A stretch of 64,000 bases of DNA from Chinchilla lanigera (GCF_000276665.1 NW_004955417.1:11442600-11506599), one strand, 5' to 3'. Counted from the first letter of the stretch, positions 11,905-23,699 are shown. Notes: generated from the letters alone by a model not told the origin. Numbers and translations: made by a program.

Positions 11905-11950
11905 CAAACAAACCCAACCAGTCAACCAACCAATCAACCAACCAACCAAG
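11905..11950. repeat. (AACC)n simple repeat
   Basis: Repeated 'aacc' and 'aatc' tetramers form an imperfect tetranucleotide microsatellite. Confidence 0.85.
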
Positions 11951-12234
11951 CCCCCCACAAACCCTGTTAGTTGGTTAACAGAACTCTTACAGGGTTGTAA
12001 ATTCTTCCATCTTAGGAAGCATGGGAATCATGAATTTAACATACATCAGAAACTAAAAATCTTAGTTGGGGTTTCTCAGAAGCTGACCCTGAGTTTGAGA
12101 TTGCAGTGCAAGTTGTTTGAGAGGAAGCCAAATCCCAGGTGGGAGGAGGGAAGGGAGAGAAGGAAGAGGAGGCAGCCAGTAAGGGGGCTCCTTGCTCTGG
12201 GTAATTAGAGCTTAGTATTTGGGGCTGAATAATT

Positions 12235-12400
12235 CTTGTGGGCACTGCCCCGAACATTGTAGGATGTTTGTAGCATCCCTGATCTCCACCTATAGATATC
12301 AGCCACATTGCCTTTCCCACAGCTATGACAACCAAAATAGTCTCTGTGTGTCACCAAATGTCCACTGCCCCCCTCTGCTGCTAACCAGTGCTGCAGAACA
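12235..12400 (+). mobile_element. hAT-type DNA transposon relic
   Basis: The stretch 'cattgtaggatgtttgtagc', 'atccctgatctccacctata', 'gctatgacaaccaaaatagt', 'ctctgtgtgtcaccaaatgt' matches the order of a widespread mammalian non-autonomous hAT element. The family name is not certain and the termini are eroded. Confidence 0.6.
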
Positions 12401-13283
12401 CCTCAGAATCCTGCCGGGGCGAGTGAGGGAGCTGGAAGTTTACATGTGAATTTCTATCAGTCATCTGTGGAGAGCTGCTAGGGGGACTGTGCAGAAAGCT
12501 CTCAGGCAGATCCTGGTGGGTGAAAGTCGGCTAGGGCACACCAAAGCGGAGAGTCAGAGGACCTAGGTGGGGTTCTGATGGCATCTGCTTCTGTCTGTCT
12601 ACTTGCTCTTGTATTTGTTCTCTCTGCAGACTTTCTCTTTTTATCTGCCCGTATGCTAGAGGATGACTTTCTCCCACTCCCAGCCATGTATATGAATCCT
12701 CTGCCTTTAATTCTAATTCCAGACAATCTGATTGGCTCAGCTCAGGTCAGATATTCATTCTGGGCCAATGAACTCTAACCGTGTACTGTACTACAAATAT
12801 GGCTTTCACAGGCCTCTCCCCTGTTTTTATGCAAATAGGCAACATAAAGGGCCTGGGTGTTATTCTGGACAGCTGGGTTGAGGCAGAGATGGGCAATGAT
12901 TTCTGCTGACGTTTATCAGATATCTCCTATTGCAAGGCTATGTAGAGGACACATGGACAAATGACTTGTAGTGTTCAGAATGTGAGGAGAATGTAGACGT
13001 TAAACATGAGATTGATACTGCTAGGGCTAGGAAACAGTTTCCCCCCTAATATCAAGGTGAGAAGTTATGTTAAATCAGGAAGAAAAGGTGAGATAATTGT
13101 GTTTTTTTTTTTGCATAGTCCTTATGGTGAAGCAGCAATGTGGGCGTTTTGGTGGGCTGGGGCAGTTTTTTAGCCAGACTTCAAGGTAAATTTAGGCTTT
13201 GCTAGTGAATTCTAGCAAAGGTCTGAGAGGAGGGGTGTGGGATCCAGTTTTGGGTTGACTGCCAGGGCAAAGGAAAGCATATA

Positions 13284-13472
13284 CGGTGGTATCCCCATTT
13301 ATGAACTTGATTCTGTGATTCTGGTCACAAACCAAATTAGATGAGAACCAAATCAATTTCAATGGGTAGGCGCAATGTTGACCTTATGGAGAAATTTGAT
13401 TTGGTTTTCATCAAGTTTGGTTTATGACCAGATTCGTGGAGAAAATTGAGTTTGTGAACCAAAGTATCATTG
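13284..13472. mobile_element. Palindromic Tc1/mariner-type MITE
   Basis: The two halves are imperfect inverted repeats about 85 bases long. The outer ends 'cggtggtatcc' and 'ggtatcattg'-like (reverse complement 'caatgatactttggttcaca') are terminal inverted repeats; the inner arms 'ctggtcacaaaccaaatt' and 'tttggtttatgaccag' pair closely. The centre is about 40 bases. A TA dinucleotide lies at each border (13282-13283 and 13473-13474), as expected for Tc1/mariner insertion. There is no coding capacity, so it must have been moved by a transposase from elsewhere. Confidence 0.75.
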
Positions 13473-13474
13473 TA

Positions 13475-16400
13475 CTCAGGGTGGGGAGGGGAGGACTGTC
13501 CTTTTCTGACAGCTTGTTCTGTTAGTTTTGCTGTAAAAAAGGGAAGGCAGGAGCATGGGGATCTTGTACAGCCAAACTGTATTCTTTTTTCAAATTAATT
13601 AAAGACATAAAAACCAAAATAGGGAACAGAATAGTTCTTTACCAGACCTTGGGATGAGGGGCTCTTTGTCCTTGCTGTGACTGCTTGCCTAAGAAATGCA
13701 GCAAGGATGTGTTGTCATGTACTTTGTGGGTCTTTCCAATCTCTCAGTTATGAGAGATGTGGTTGGCAGGACAGTGGTACTGCTTTTAAACAGCGTGTGT
13801 TTCTGAGGGGTAACTTTCTGGAAGGCCTGATGCAGGTAAAAGGGTTTGGCCAAAGCTGCCCCCAGTGAACTGTTGCCTACGTGACTCAAGGAGGTACCAG
13901 GCGTGTAAAGTGCAGTGTGACCTCTGTCCCTGCAGTTGGGCAATCATGGCTTTGCTGAGTTCTTCTAGTCACTTCTGCAAAAAAGAATCAATGTGATGGT
14001 GCTTCTGTAACTCAACTTCTTCTGTCACTTTTTGGGCCTGACTGTGGCAAGGAAAGATGAACCAGGGTATGATTTGAGACTTCTTGCAGGATCGCTGACT
14101 TGTCTGTAGCGATTGTCCTTCCACAATGAGAGTCTTCGTCAGGCTTAGGAGGGAGCATGAGGCATGGCATGGCAACACAGAGAGATCAGCAAGCCCTTTC
14201 CTAAGTAAAGTAACGTGGTGGCTGCAGGATTGTGCCTGACTCGGGGACTGCCATCCACAGGAGGTCCAAGGGCACTCTTGGCATGTCCATTGCCACCCTC
14301 ATGCTGAGGTCATGCTTCCCATGAGCTACTTGTAGCCAACAACTGCAGGTGGGAAGAATAATGAGGCAGGTCCCCTCCCAGAAGACCACTGTATTCTCTG
14401 ATGGCTAATAACGGCTTCGAGCCCCCTGTCTGCCTCAATGAATCTTTCTTAGGCTGCATGGCCATCTTGGGCATCCCCACCCCTCTCCCTCTTTTTTTTT
14501 ACCAGGTCAGACTTGCCTGGTGACCTGGCAGCTGTCTCAGAGTTACCTTCCCGTTTCTTCTCTTAAAGATGATTCAGCTAATGCAGTCCGTGCTTGTTTA
14601 ATCTTACTTCGGTAGCTGCTTTTCACTAGGCTTGGACAAACACAGAGAGCCACCTAATTTATACTTCAAATGGAGGCACTTTTGGAATGAAATAGTAATA
14701 ATGCTAAGCATAATGGCAGTCAACTGAGGCTGGCCTGGGGAACTCCAAGCAAAAATTTTGAGATGTCCTAGCTGCTTTGTTCAAGAGTCCTAAAGACATA
14801 AGGCAGGCTGATAACTGGAACTTAGCTGGGTGAATATAAAAATTAAATCCCATTTAATTTCAGAAAATGACTAAGTTAGCTCAGCTAATGTTTGTAGAGT
14901 GACTGTTGTGTGCCAATTAAGAGGTCGGGTAGAGACAGATGAAGAAGTCAGTCTCTGCTCTCAACTTGCTTGTCTTCTTGGGGTGGGGGTGAGTCCCAAC
15001 ATGAATGGATAATTTTACTAAAATATTCTTGTAAGACAAAGAGCTGACAATGAGATGAAATCAGCTGTTAGAAGGTAGGAGCCAGCTCCAGCTGAAGATT
15101 CCTAGCTCCCTCTTAGAAGATGATACAGTGCAGGGGGATGAGTCGTGGGACAGCTTTGGAGGACTTGTTTGTGCCAGTTGGAGCGACCAGAAGGACAGGG
15201 ATATAAGCAAGGCAGTTAAAGCTTCAGTTCTAGCTGCAGGGTGAAGGGCAGCATCTGGCCAGCACCTTTCCTTTTCCTTCCTAGTTATTAGGAAAGCAGG
15301 TTCCATGCACACTGTCCCAGGACGTGGTGGAAAATAGCTCAGCAACACACTCGGTGACCACCAGAGCATTTTCTAAGGCTTTTCTGTTGCACATCCCTGT
15401 GTACACAGTCTCATGAGTTGAGGGACTGCTGGGCCCCCAAGGCAGCTTGCATTTGGCAAATGCTTGTGGAGTGCAACCCTCTCAGAGGAGCAGACAGGTG
15501 ATTGGCCTCCTCTGGGCTCTGTTGAAAACACCTCTCCTCTGAAGCAACTGGTGCTACCACGATTTCTGGCAGAGCTGCTCTTTCTACAAGTGGGGCTGGG
15601 AAAGAGCACAGTGCAATGAAAGGAAAAAAAAAACAACTCCAACAGAAAACACTTGAATAAACAGATGCATGGTTTACCCCTCTAGCCTTTTCCTTGGCCT
15701 CGTGATGCCTGACAAAAATTGAGTTGAAAGTGATGGCTGGGCTACGGTGAGGCCAGCAATATGTCACCCGATCAAGCGGAGACCTCAGGGGACGGAAAAG
15801 GCATTTTGCTCTAAGCTCAGCCACGGTGCTGCTGCAAGACAAGAGCCCCGTAGCTCCGGCAGCTTCTCCCTCCCCTCCTTTCCACATGATTCGATTTCAT
15901 GCCATTTGCAATTGTAAGGCAAAAGAACTCTCCAAATTCCAGGCCCCCATCTCGAAGCTCCCTTTGTGAGCCCGGGGAAAGAGGTGCAACCACCTCGTGC
16001 ATCTGGCCACAGCTGGCAGTGATGTTGAAGGGTGAGAACCAAACTCAGCTTTCAACTTTCAACCCCAAAGGGTAGAAAAATCTCTTGAGCTTGCATAAAA
16101 AGTTGCATGTTTTAAGAAAGAATGTAAAAAAAAAATAGTACAAGCTTCTTGCAACCCATGGTTTATTTTTCTGCACTAGAGGGGAGATCATAGCCTTGGC
16201 ATACATAACTATAACCAGGTGAAGATGTGCTGTGAGCCTTCTCAGCATCGTATATATGCCTTACCCAGGGAATGGAAGAGCAGCATCTCAGGAAGCCTTA
16301 AAGCCCATTCATGTGAAGGTCAGGCCATCATTGCTTGCTTCCTTTTGTGTGCTGTATTGTACTGTCTGCCTTCCTGGGCATTGTTTTCTACTTGTGTGAG

Positions 16401-19400
16401 TCCTGGCTGCACATGGTCCCTAGTCTTTGGGGTCTGAGCCAGTATTGTCACAATCAGGAAGTATTTGGAGACTCTACATTATGTGCATTTCTTGAGAGTG
16501 GTGAGAAGTGAAGGGCAATATTTTTGATCCTTTAACCTGATATGTGATTGAAAGATCTTCTAAGGTGGGATCCTAGCTTATGGTAAAGACCCCATACATC
16601 AAGATAAAATGGTACCAGACTGTTATGGCAATTTAGTTTCATTCGGATGGGTTCTCAGCACCATAGGGTTTTAGATTCCGCCTAGCTAGTTCCAGTGCAG
16701 TGCTGGGAAGTTGGTGTCTTAGATCAGGTAAAGATGTGAATGAAAAGGGATGAAAAGCGAGGATAAGTTGCTCTTGAGAAATTTTTCTACCTAATGGAAG
16801 GAGACCTCAGGCAGAATACAGAGGGAAAACAGAATAAAATTCTCTTTTTTTTTGAGTGGGAGGGATAATGGTAGAAATGTAAGCAATGAGGAGAATCCTC
16901 CCTGGGTTCTCTTTCTACTCCCTTCTTCCTCCCAGTTAGCCAATCAAACTCTGGCAGAAGAAGAGAGTACATTGTGGTAAGAAATGAATTATTTGTGAAA
17001 AGAGGGATAATTTGTTGTTTACTATCCACAGACACTCCCTTCTAGGGAGGATGGATCCTACTAAGCAATACCTTTTGCTTACTATCTAGAGTGATGGGTA
17101 TAAAGGATTCATGATGGGAGAATCCAGGAGAGAGCTAAATTGCTGGAGGTGAAAACAGTAGTTGAGAATTGGAAATTTCCAGAAAGAAACAGAGAATGAA
17201 GACAACAAAGCTGGGGAGTCTTCAGGGAATAATATCAAGAGGAAATAAGGCAATTGGGCCCAAACTTGAGGCTTTGGAGGGAAACAAATGAATTTGTTCT
17301 GGATTTTTTATTAAAATTTACCAGGTAATGTGTGATTTAACCTCCTTCTTTAGAGATTTTCAGCAGAAATTTTCATTATTTGCCAATGCTTGGCAGAATG
17401 AGATTTGCTTTTAGAGACTGCAGTGAAATCCCATGTCCTGCTTTAAGCAGGTAGGGAAGCAAGGTCAGAGGATGCCTAATCTGTTCTGTAGGATGCTTTT
17501 GGCTGAGAGCACTAGGAAGACCAACAAGTGGTGACCTATGTGAAAGACATATTTTAGTACTGATCAGAAGTCTGGGGGATGTGGTCCTAGGACTGGTCGA
17601 ATGCTTTTAGCATGCCCTGTTGCTTGCTCAGCACCCCTATATTCTCTTTACCTGCCCCGTCTGGTTGCAAGAGGACTGCATAATTCTGGTCAACTTAAGC
17701 ACAAAATAAATCTCTCATTCCATTAGGAAGGAAAAAAATCTTCCCCAACGCCCCTTACACAATGTCCCCCTGTACCTGTACCTCACTTGTCAGCAGTGGG
17801 CTTTATGACCAATTCTAGCAGCAAAGAGGCTTGGAAATGGAGTATCTGGCTTTTTTCATACTTTCTAGTGGGAATATGCAGAAGGTAAAGGTGGGTAGGA
17901 ATGACCACTGGGGACCCACTGCCATGCAGATGTTTGCAGGTATTGTAAGTCGATAGAGAAGAAGCTGGAACAAAGGCACTATTTAGGAATATTTCCTCTG
18001 CATTTTTCATAAGAGTGAATTTTTGTTTTCTGTTTTTACAGTGTCAGTTTCCTTTACAGGATCACCTCTGCAGTTGTAAAAGACTTTCATTTTTATCCCG
18101 GTCCTTCCAAAAAAAAAAAAAAAATCCTTAGTAATTTTCACTTTCCTTCCCAGTTGAAATGTATGTCATGAACACAAGGAGAGACGGCACCCATTTCTAG
18201 ATACAGATCAGATAGAGTACCCTATGGTGTACAAAGGAGATTGTGCCTGGGGGGCTCTGAGTTAAGGAACTTGATGTGTGATTATGTATTATTACAGCAT
18301 CAGGGTCCTGGTTTTTAAGCAAGAGTTTCCTGTTCTTGGATTTATTACACTAAGTAAATGAGTTTAATGGAAATTTTTAAGGGAAAAAAAAACCACTGTC
18401 TGTGAGTCTGTCTTGTCTGTAGTAAGCCGCTAGCTGCATGGATCTTTTAAAGGAGACCTGCTACTGATAACCAACCAACCAACCAACCAGTTAGCAGACT
18501 GTACTAAAGAGTGCCTTCCAAGAAGACTGCATCTGTATGTAATGGTCATCTTTAGAAACTCCTGGTTTATGTTATGATACATCAGTTAACTTTGAACTTT
18601 GGTAAGTCGCACAATCTTGCAGCTTTCTTACTCTTGCTGGGGAAGTGTAAATTTACTGACAATGATTTCTCTGTCTATTGGCCTGTTGTCAAACTCTGTA
18701 TGGGAACTGTGGAATACAACATGTGCTTTTATTTTCTGAGGGTTTCCTTGAGCTTTGGAAGCTTATGTCTTCCAGAGAGCTAATTGGATTATCTTGCATT
18801 ATACCCTTCAGTATTATTTGAGGGAATTTCTACCCATTAGGAAGTTTATGCAGAACTGTATGTAAAGAGATATGCACATGGTGGGGCCATTTTTGCTAGG
18901 GTTGGTTCCAGGAAAAGCAGGGACATGGATAAGAAGGTGCAGAAGAAAGCACCTGACACCAGGTGTTTAGACAGTGGTTGTATAGTCTGTTAATTTGGGC
19001 TTTAGCAGATTGTGTCTACTAAGGATGCAACTGTACCTTAATAATTTCCATAGTGCCTATGTAGGAGCACATGAAATTTTTATTAACTGCAGGACTCGGC
19101 ATATAGTAGAGGTTGAAGGAGTTTTATATCTCGTTTCTCCTTTTCTTTGATGCTTTCTATTCACTGCATTTCCTCTCCATTACTGCCTACTACCAGTTCT
19201 TTCAGGAGCTCTGAGTCCCTATCTTTTCTCTCTGTTTTGTTGCTTGTGCCTTTGAGAAAGCATCTGCAGTTCATCCACATAAGGTGTAGGTTTCTGAAAA
19301 GGATTCAATCTGTGCTATGGGAAGTGTGAGGTTTGCCTAGGGCGTGTGGTGGAGAGAGGAGGTGAGATGAAGTAGGGGTAGGCAGGGAGTGAAATTATGT

Positions 19401-19890
19401 GTGGGAGGAGAGAACATGCTGGCCATCTTTCTCAAACACCTTGTTTTGGGGCTCTGGGCAGATCCAGCTACCTTTCATTTGTATAGAGAAAAACATTTTG
19501 AATATCCAAGTCTACAGAGGCACGGCTATTAACGTCAACACTGTTTTCTGCAAGGTGAGGACAAAGGGGCATAGGATTGCTATAAAATGAAGTGAGCCTG
19601 GGGGATGTGCTGGATGCTCCAACAGGATCTTTCTGCAGTAGACTTAAGGAGTACATTGCTGCTACAAGGTGGTCTAGGATCAAACTGTCAAAGGTGTAAA
19701 AAGAATACAGTTAAGTCATGGAGAATGAACTCCAAAGCAAAAAGCCTTTTGTATATGTGAAAGTTATGAGGTTGACCTCACAGAGGAAGGTCATCTCCTC
19801 ACTACCTGTTAAACCTGATGCTCTGTCAAAGACATTACCTGAAGATATGGAGCACAGGTTAAACTTGAGATGTAGAGGGAGAGGCCCCAG
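13475..19890. other. Long stretch with no gene seen
   Basis: The longest frame is 158 codons on the reverse strand at 15411-15887. It overlaps frames of similar length in other phases and shows no domain, so it is judged chance. Minor items are a 17-base A-run near 18108-18124 and an (AACC)n tract at 18471-18489. No clear transposon body was recognised, which makes this one of the more repeat-poor parts of the window. Confidence 0.5.
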
Positions 19891-19909
19891 ATTTTCTCTC
19901 TCTACCTTT

Positions 19910-21125
19910 GTTTTATTTTATTTTATTTTATTTTTTTTATTTTAAAGAGTAAAAGAAAGATAACATAGTAAAAGGGGGCTTACCCAATTACAGACAAAGT
20001 AGTAGGAAATTATCAGTGGTTGTTGTTTTACATATTGTTATCTACAGGATAGTTTCTCAGGAAAACAAATAGACAAATAGTGAGTTACAGACAAAAGTGG
20101 TAGGTTATTATCCGTGGTTGTTGTACTATACTTTGGTATCTTCAAAGTGATTTCTAAAGAAAACAAATAGAGCTATACATGCATGACCAGTTGAATATTC
20201 ATTGACTATTCTCAATGGTTGTTGTAGGAAACACATAGTAATAAACATACATCCATTTATGAAATGGCATAGGAACAATACAAACATTACAGAGTTATGG
20301 ACAGATTAGTAGGAAAATATCAATGGCTGCTATATTACATGGTGGTATCTTCAAAGTGGTTTCTCAGGAAGATAGAGATGTGCAAGAAAGATCTAACAAG
20401 TAGTTACAGCCTAAGTGTTGTCAAAAATAGCATATTACCTCCTCACCAGTGACTCCTTTCACAGAGGTGTGACGGCTGGAAGGAAGGTCAGGATTGAAAA
20501 GAAGGACCAAGAGACTTACACCTGTGTCTAGAAACAGGCTGTTTTCTTTTTCCTCTATAGTCATGATTACTCAGGGCTCCTCCATGGAGATGACAGTCTG
20601 GCCAGAGGGAGAAGGCAGAGTATGCCCTGGGCTCCCTCTTTCCTGTTGGAATAACTGGTAAGATGAGTCTGAGCTCTGGGGCCTCCACTTCAGAGGGCAG
20701 ACCGATCTCCAGTGGTTACCTTTGCATTCAAGGCATGGCCCAGGGGGCCTCTTAGGGCAGTTCCTCTTGAGGTGGCCTAACAGTGGTAGCAGATGAATGT
20801 AGTTGTCGAGTTCTTCTTGGGGCTCTGAGAATCAGACTTAGGGTCTGTTTCTCTTAGTGCTGCAGTAAAAGCAGCTGCTTTTTCTCAGTCTCTTTGTTTT
20901 CTCTCCTTGGCCTCCTCCTAGTCATGGCTATAGAATATTGGGGAGGCAATTCTTACTAACATCTCAAGTGAGCCATCTGGGGTGAAAGCCATTTTTTGTA
21001 GCTTTTTCTCTCCAGCCTCCCAGCGCACTGGGACCCTGCAACCACTTAGTGTCCTCTCCCCAACCATCAGCAGAGGGAGCAGGAATCTTGGTACAGACCT
21101 CTCCAGAGCTCCATGTGCTCCTCCA
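19910..21125 (-). mobile_element. gag-protease chimeric retroposon, copy 1
   Basis: In reverse-strand order this element holds a piece of retroviral gag (end of capsid and nucleocapsid), the start of the protease, about 500 bases of degenerate tandem units, and an A-rich tail (T-rich on the plus strand at 19911-19937). It is bounded by a perfect 13-bp direct repeat, TCTCTCTACCTTT, at 19897-19909 and 21126-21138. On the element's strand the upstream break reads TT/AAAG, close to the LINE-1 endonuclease preference. These are hallmarks of LINE-1-driven retroposition rather than retroviral integration, which would leave LTR ends and a 4-6 bp duplication. A second copy lies at 47614-48675. Confidence 0.8.
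20445..21010 (-). pseudogene. Endogenous class I retrovirus gag nucleocapsid-protease remnant, broken
   Basis: This is a decayed viral fossil. Capsid-end sequence around 'MAFTPDG' leads to a Lys/Glu-rich stretch, then two CCHC zinc-knuckle regions. The first is broken by a 7-base deletion and a stop relative to the copy at 48 kb. The second is visible as PGPCLECKGNHWRSVC (about 20696-20740). A 'KR-PP-GP' linker and two knuckles suggest the HERV-H/F-like branch of class I elements. The protease active-site triplet DTG is at 20520-20528, after which similarity to protease soon ends. A stop lies just before the protease part. No polymerase or envelope sequence is present; it cannot make a functional product. 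Confidence 0.75.
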
Positions 21126-21267
21126 TCTCTCTACCTTTAAGTGAATAATTTTTATTTATAATCTGTAAGTAAATAAGTATAAGCACAGTCTATTTACTTA
21201 AAATCAGTAGTATTGCATACCCAGAAAACTTTTTTTCCTTCTTTTTATAGAAGTCTTATAGGTTGAT

Positions 21268-21865
21268 TGATTTTTGTAGTACTGGGAATTGAACTCTTTG
21301 CACTGAACTACAACCAAACTCTCTTCCCCTTTTAATTTTTTCTTTCTCTTTTTTTTTTTTTTTTTTACTTTGAGGTGGTGTTGCTAAATTGCTGGTATGG
21401 TTTAGACGAAGAATTCAAGAATGTCTTACAGAGGTCTCATGTGTTCCCAGGAGGGACTTGTGCAAAGTGACTGGATCAGGGAGGCGCTGTCCTCAGCACT
21501 GAAACCACCTTTTGGTGAGTCCAAAGGTGGGGCCTGGCCGGAAGGGGCGGGTCACTGGGGAGCTTCCTCTCCTTCCTTTACTCTCTGCTTCTTCATCGCC
21601 GTGGTGTGGGCAGCTTTCCTCTGTTCAGGCCCTTCTACCGTGCGGTTTCTGTGTTTAAACCTGCCGACCGTGAACAGGAACTTCTGCATTATCAGCCCAA
21701 ATAAACTTCTCTGAAGATTGTGGATGTTAGGTATTTGCCCCAGCAGTGAGGAAGGCAGCTAACACACCTGCTAATTTGCTCAAGTTTGTCTCAACTTTAT
21801 GATCCTCCTACCTCAGCTTCCCAGAGTTCTGGGATTGGAGGCATGTGCCCTATGCCTAGCTATTT
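21268..21865 (-). mobile_element. B1-dID composite SINE split by an LTR
   Basis: On the plus strand an ID part ('gtagtactgggaattgaact', 'cactgaactacaaccaaact'; 21268-21330) is followed by a T-rich linker and a reversed B1 part ('tttgaggtggtgttgctaaa' to 21394). The B1 part resumes after the LTR with 'ctcaagtttgtctcaacttt' and ends 'gcatgtgccctatgcctagc' at about 21865. This order, ID then linker then B1 in reverse, is the B1-dID dimer. The LTR inserted later. Confidence 0.75.
21393..21766 (+). mobile_element. MaLR-type solo LTR, forward
   Basis: It begins 'tggtatggtttagacgaag' (compare the TGATATGGTTTG start of MaLR LTRs), contains 'gtgagtccaaaggtggggc', and ends with 'aaataaacttctctgaagat', 'ggtatttgccccagcagtga' and 'gctaacaca'. 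It sits inside the B1 half of a B1-dID. It may retain an AATAAA signal at about 21700-21706. Confidence 0.75.
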
Positions 21866-21928
21866 ATTTACTTAAGAAACACTCACTGAATACCTGCTTG
21901 GGCTAAACAGTGTAGGCAATGGTTCATT

Positions 21929-22081
21929 CTTTTTTTGTCTTTTTTGAGATAGGGTTTTGCTATGCAGTTCAGGCTGGCCTTGCACTCACTATGTAGTCCA
22001 GGCTGGCCTCGAACTTGCAACAATCCTTCTGCCTCAAACTCCTGAGTGCTGGGATTATAGGTGTGTGCCAAAACACCCAGC
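21929..22081 (-). mobile_element. B1 SINE with perfect target-site duplication
   Basis: The T-rich tail and 'gagatagggttttgctatgc' are followed by two versions of the internal block ('ttcaggctggccttgcactc', 'tccaggctggcctcgaactt') and the end 'gtgccaaaacacccag'. The 12-mer CAATGGTTCATT flanks it at 21917-21928 and 22082-22093, a clean LINE-1-type target-site duplication. Confidence 0.95.
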
Positions 22082-22261
22082 CAATGGTTCATTATTGTCA
22101 AGCAAATGTGGTCTTCCAGGCTCTCTCAGTCTACTGGGAGAGGTGGATCTGGATCAGCTAACATGCACGTAGGCAGTACCTACCAGAGGGTGGAGGGCGG
22201 AGGTAGGTAGACTTCTAGGTGTGTCTATGTTAATACATTCCTAATTCCAAAGCTAGTACTG

Positions 22262-22450
22262 GGAGAGATATCATTTTATCTCATATCATTTTGATAACAG
22301 TATTCTGAGTTGGATAGCTATATTGCCTCAGTTTTACAGATGCATAGACTGGAGCACAGATAAGTTTTGTGACTTGCATAAGGGAATATAGCTAGTAGTG
22401 ATAGAGCTGGAATCTATATTCAATTCGGCAGAACTTCCAAACCCAAGCTC
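22262..22450 (-). mobile_element. MIR SINE, reverse orientation
   Basis: The words 'attttatctcatatcatttt', 'cagttttacagatgcataga', 'gacttgcataagggaatata' and 'agtagtgatagagctggaat' follow the reversed MIR order, down to 'caagctcttgtgtagtgat'. Confidence 0.8.
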
Positions 22451-22849
22451 TTGTGTAGTGATAAATGTACTATAGAAAAATATGCATTTACTTTTGAGGA
22501 CACCTTGGCCCCATCCCTTAGTTTTTCAAAACCTTTTAAAAAACTTACCTAAAACTTACCCATCTAATGTAGCAATCAGTTATAAAGCAAGCCTAGTGGG
22601 TAACTCAGGTGTAGAATTGAACCCTCCCTGTGGGGCCTCCGAACCGAGGGCTCCTTCTCAGTTGCATTCCTGGTCTCCTTGAGCTTATGGTGTTAATCTT
22701 CTCTTGAGACAACCTATTTAAAATATTTTTTATTCTCTAGATATTTTAAAAATGTTTAGATGCATTTCACTATCATGAGAGAATGTGGCCTATTCATTTC
22801 TTTTTCCTTTTTTTGTAAAGCATATTGTTTTAAAAAGCACTCTTTATTT

Positions 22850-22995
22850 ACCAGTGATTTTCAAACCTGGAGCTTTTAAAGCATGGCTATTTTTGGCTTT
22901 ACTCCCAAAGACTCAGATTCTGTAGGCCTGGGGCAGGAGTAGAATTTAGGTTTTCTGGATCTCTTCACTGTATTTCAATGTAATTCCCACCCCCA
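22850..22995 (+). mobile_element. MER5A-like hAT relic
   Basis: The order 'ccagtgattttcaaacctgg', 'agactcagattctgtaggcc', 'tggggcaggagtagaattta' matches a MER5-type non-autonomous hAT element. The 3' terminus is eroded into a C-rich tract. Confidence 0.7.
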
Positions 22996-23324
22996 CCCCT
23001 ATATAGTGGTTTACATGAAGCTAGAAGTTCATTTTTCTTTTACATCAGTTTGTAGGTAAGAGGATGAGGATGCTGGGGAGCCTCGATTGTCCTCAGCATT
23101 TGCTCCACTTTTCATCATCTTCTACCTGGCAGGAAGATAGCACAGGGCCAGGGATGATCACACCTAATCTTTGAAAGACAAGACCCAGACATGGCTCACA
23201 TCAGTTCTGCTAACATTCAGATGATCAGATTGGCTTTAAGGGAGACCAAAAAGTATGTTTTCACCTGGGTTTCAGTGTGCCCAGGTACAATTCTACAACA
23301 ATGAGAAAAGAAGAGCTTATTAGT

Positions 23325-23690
23325 CAAAATACCGGACGCATACAATTTAAAGGAGAAAAAGGTTTTTTGGCTCATGGCTTCAATCCATGGTTGGTTGGAT
23401 CCAACATGGTGGAAACATGGTGGGTGGAAGGGCTGGGTGAAGTAAATCTGCTTACCTCATGGCAGCTAGGGAGGAGGAGGGTGAGGGGAAGGGAGAGGGA
23501 GAGGGAGAAGCAGAGGCAGAGGCAGAGGCAGAAGTAGAGGGGGAAGAAGAAGGAGAGGGAGAGAGAGAGAGAAATGAGGTATCAAAGAGGCAGGCATTGG
23601 CCCAGTGGAAATTTGGGGAGGTGATGGCGACAGAGGGACCAGTTTATGTTCTCTCCCATGTCTGCCAAAGTTTACTGTGAGTGATATGCT
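23325..23690 (-). mobile_element. Rodent MaLR-type LTR, reverse, with purine-rich tract
   Basis: The words 'ggagaaaaaggttttttggc', 'ttcaatccatggttggttgg', 'tctgcttacctcatggcagc' match the LTR family at 9150, 28505 and 34230. A GAGGGA/GGCAGA microsatellite fills about 23467-23572 and creates an artefactual Glu/Arg-rich open frame. Confidence 0.65.
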
Positions 23691-23699
23691 TCTCTTCCC

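Noticed and set aside
15411..15887. 158-codon reverse open frame
   Set aside because: It competes with frames of similar length in other phases and has no domain or splice context.
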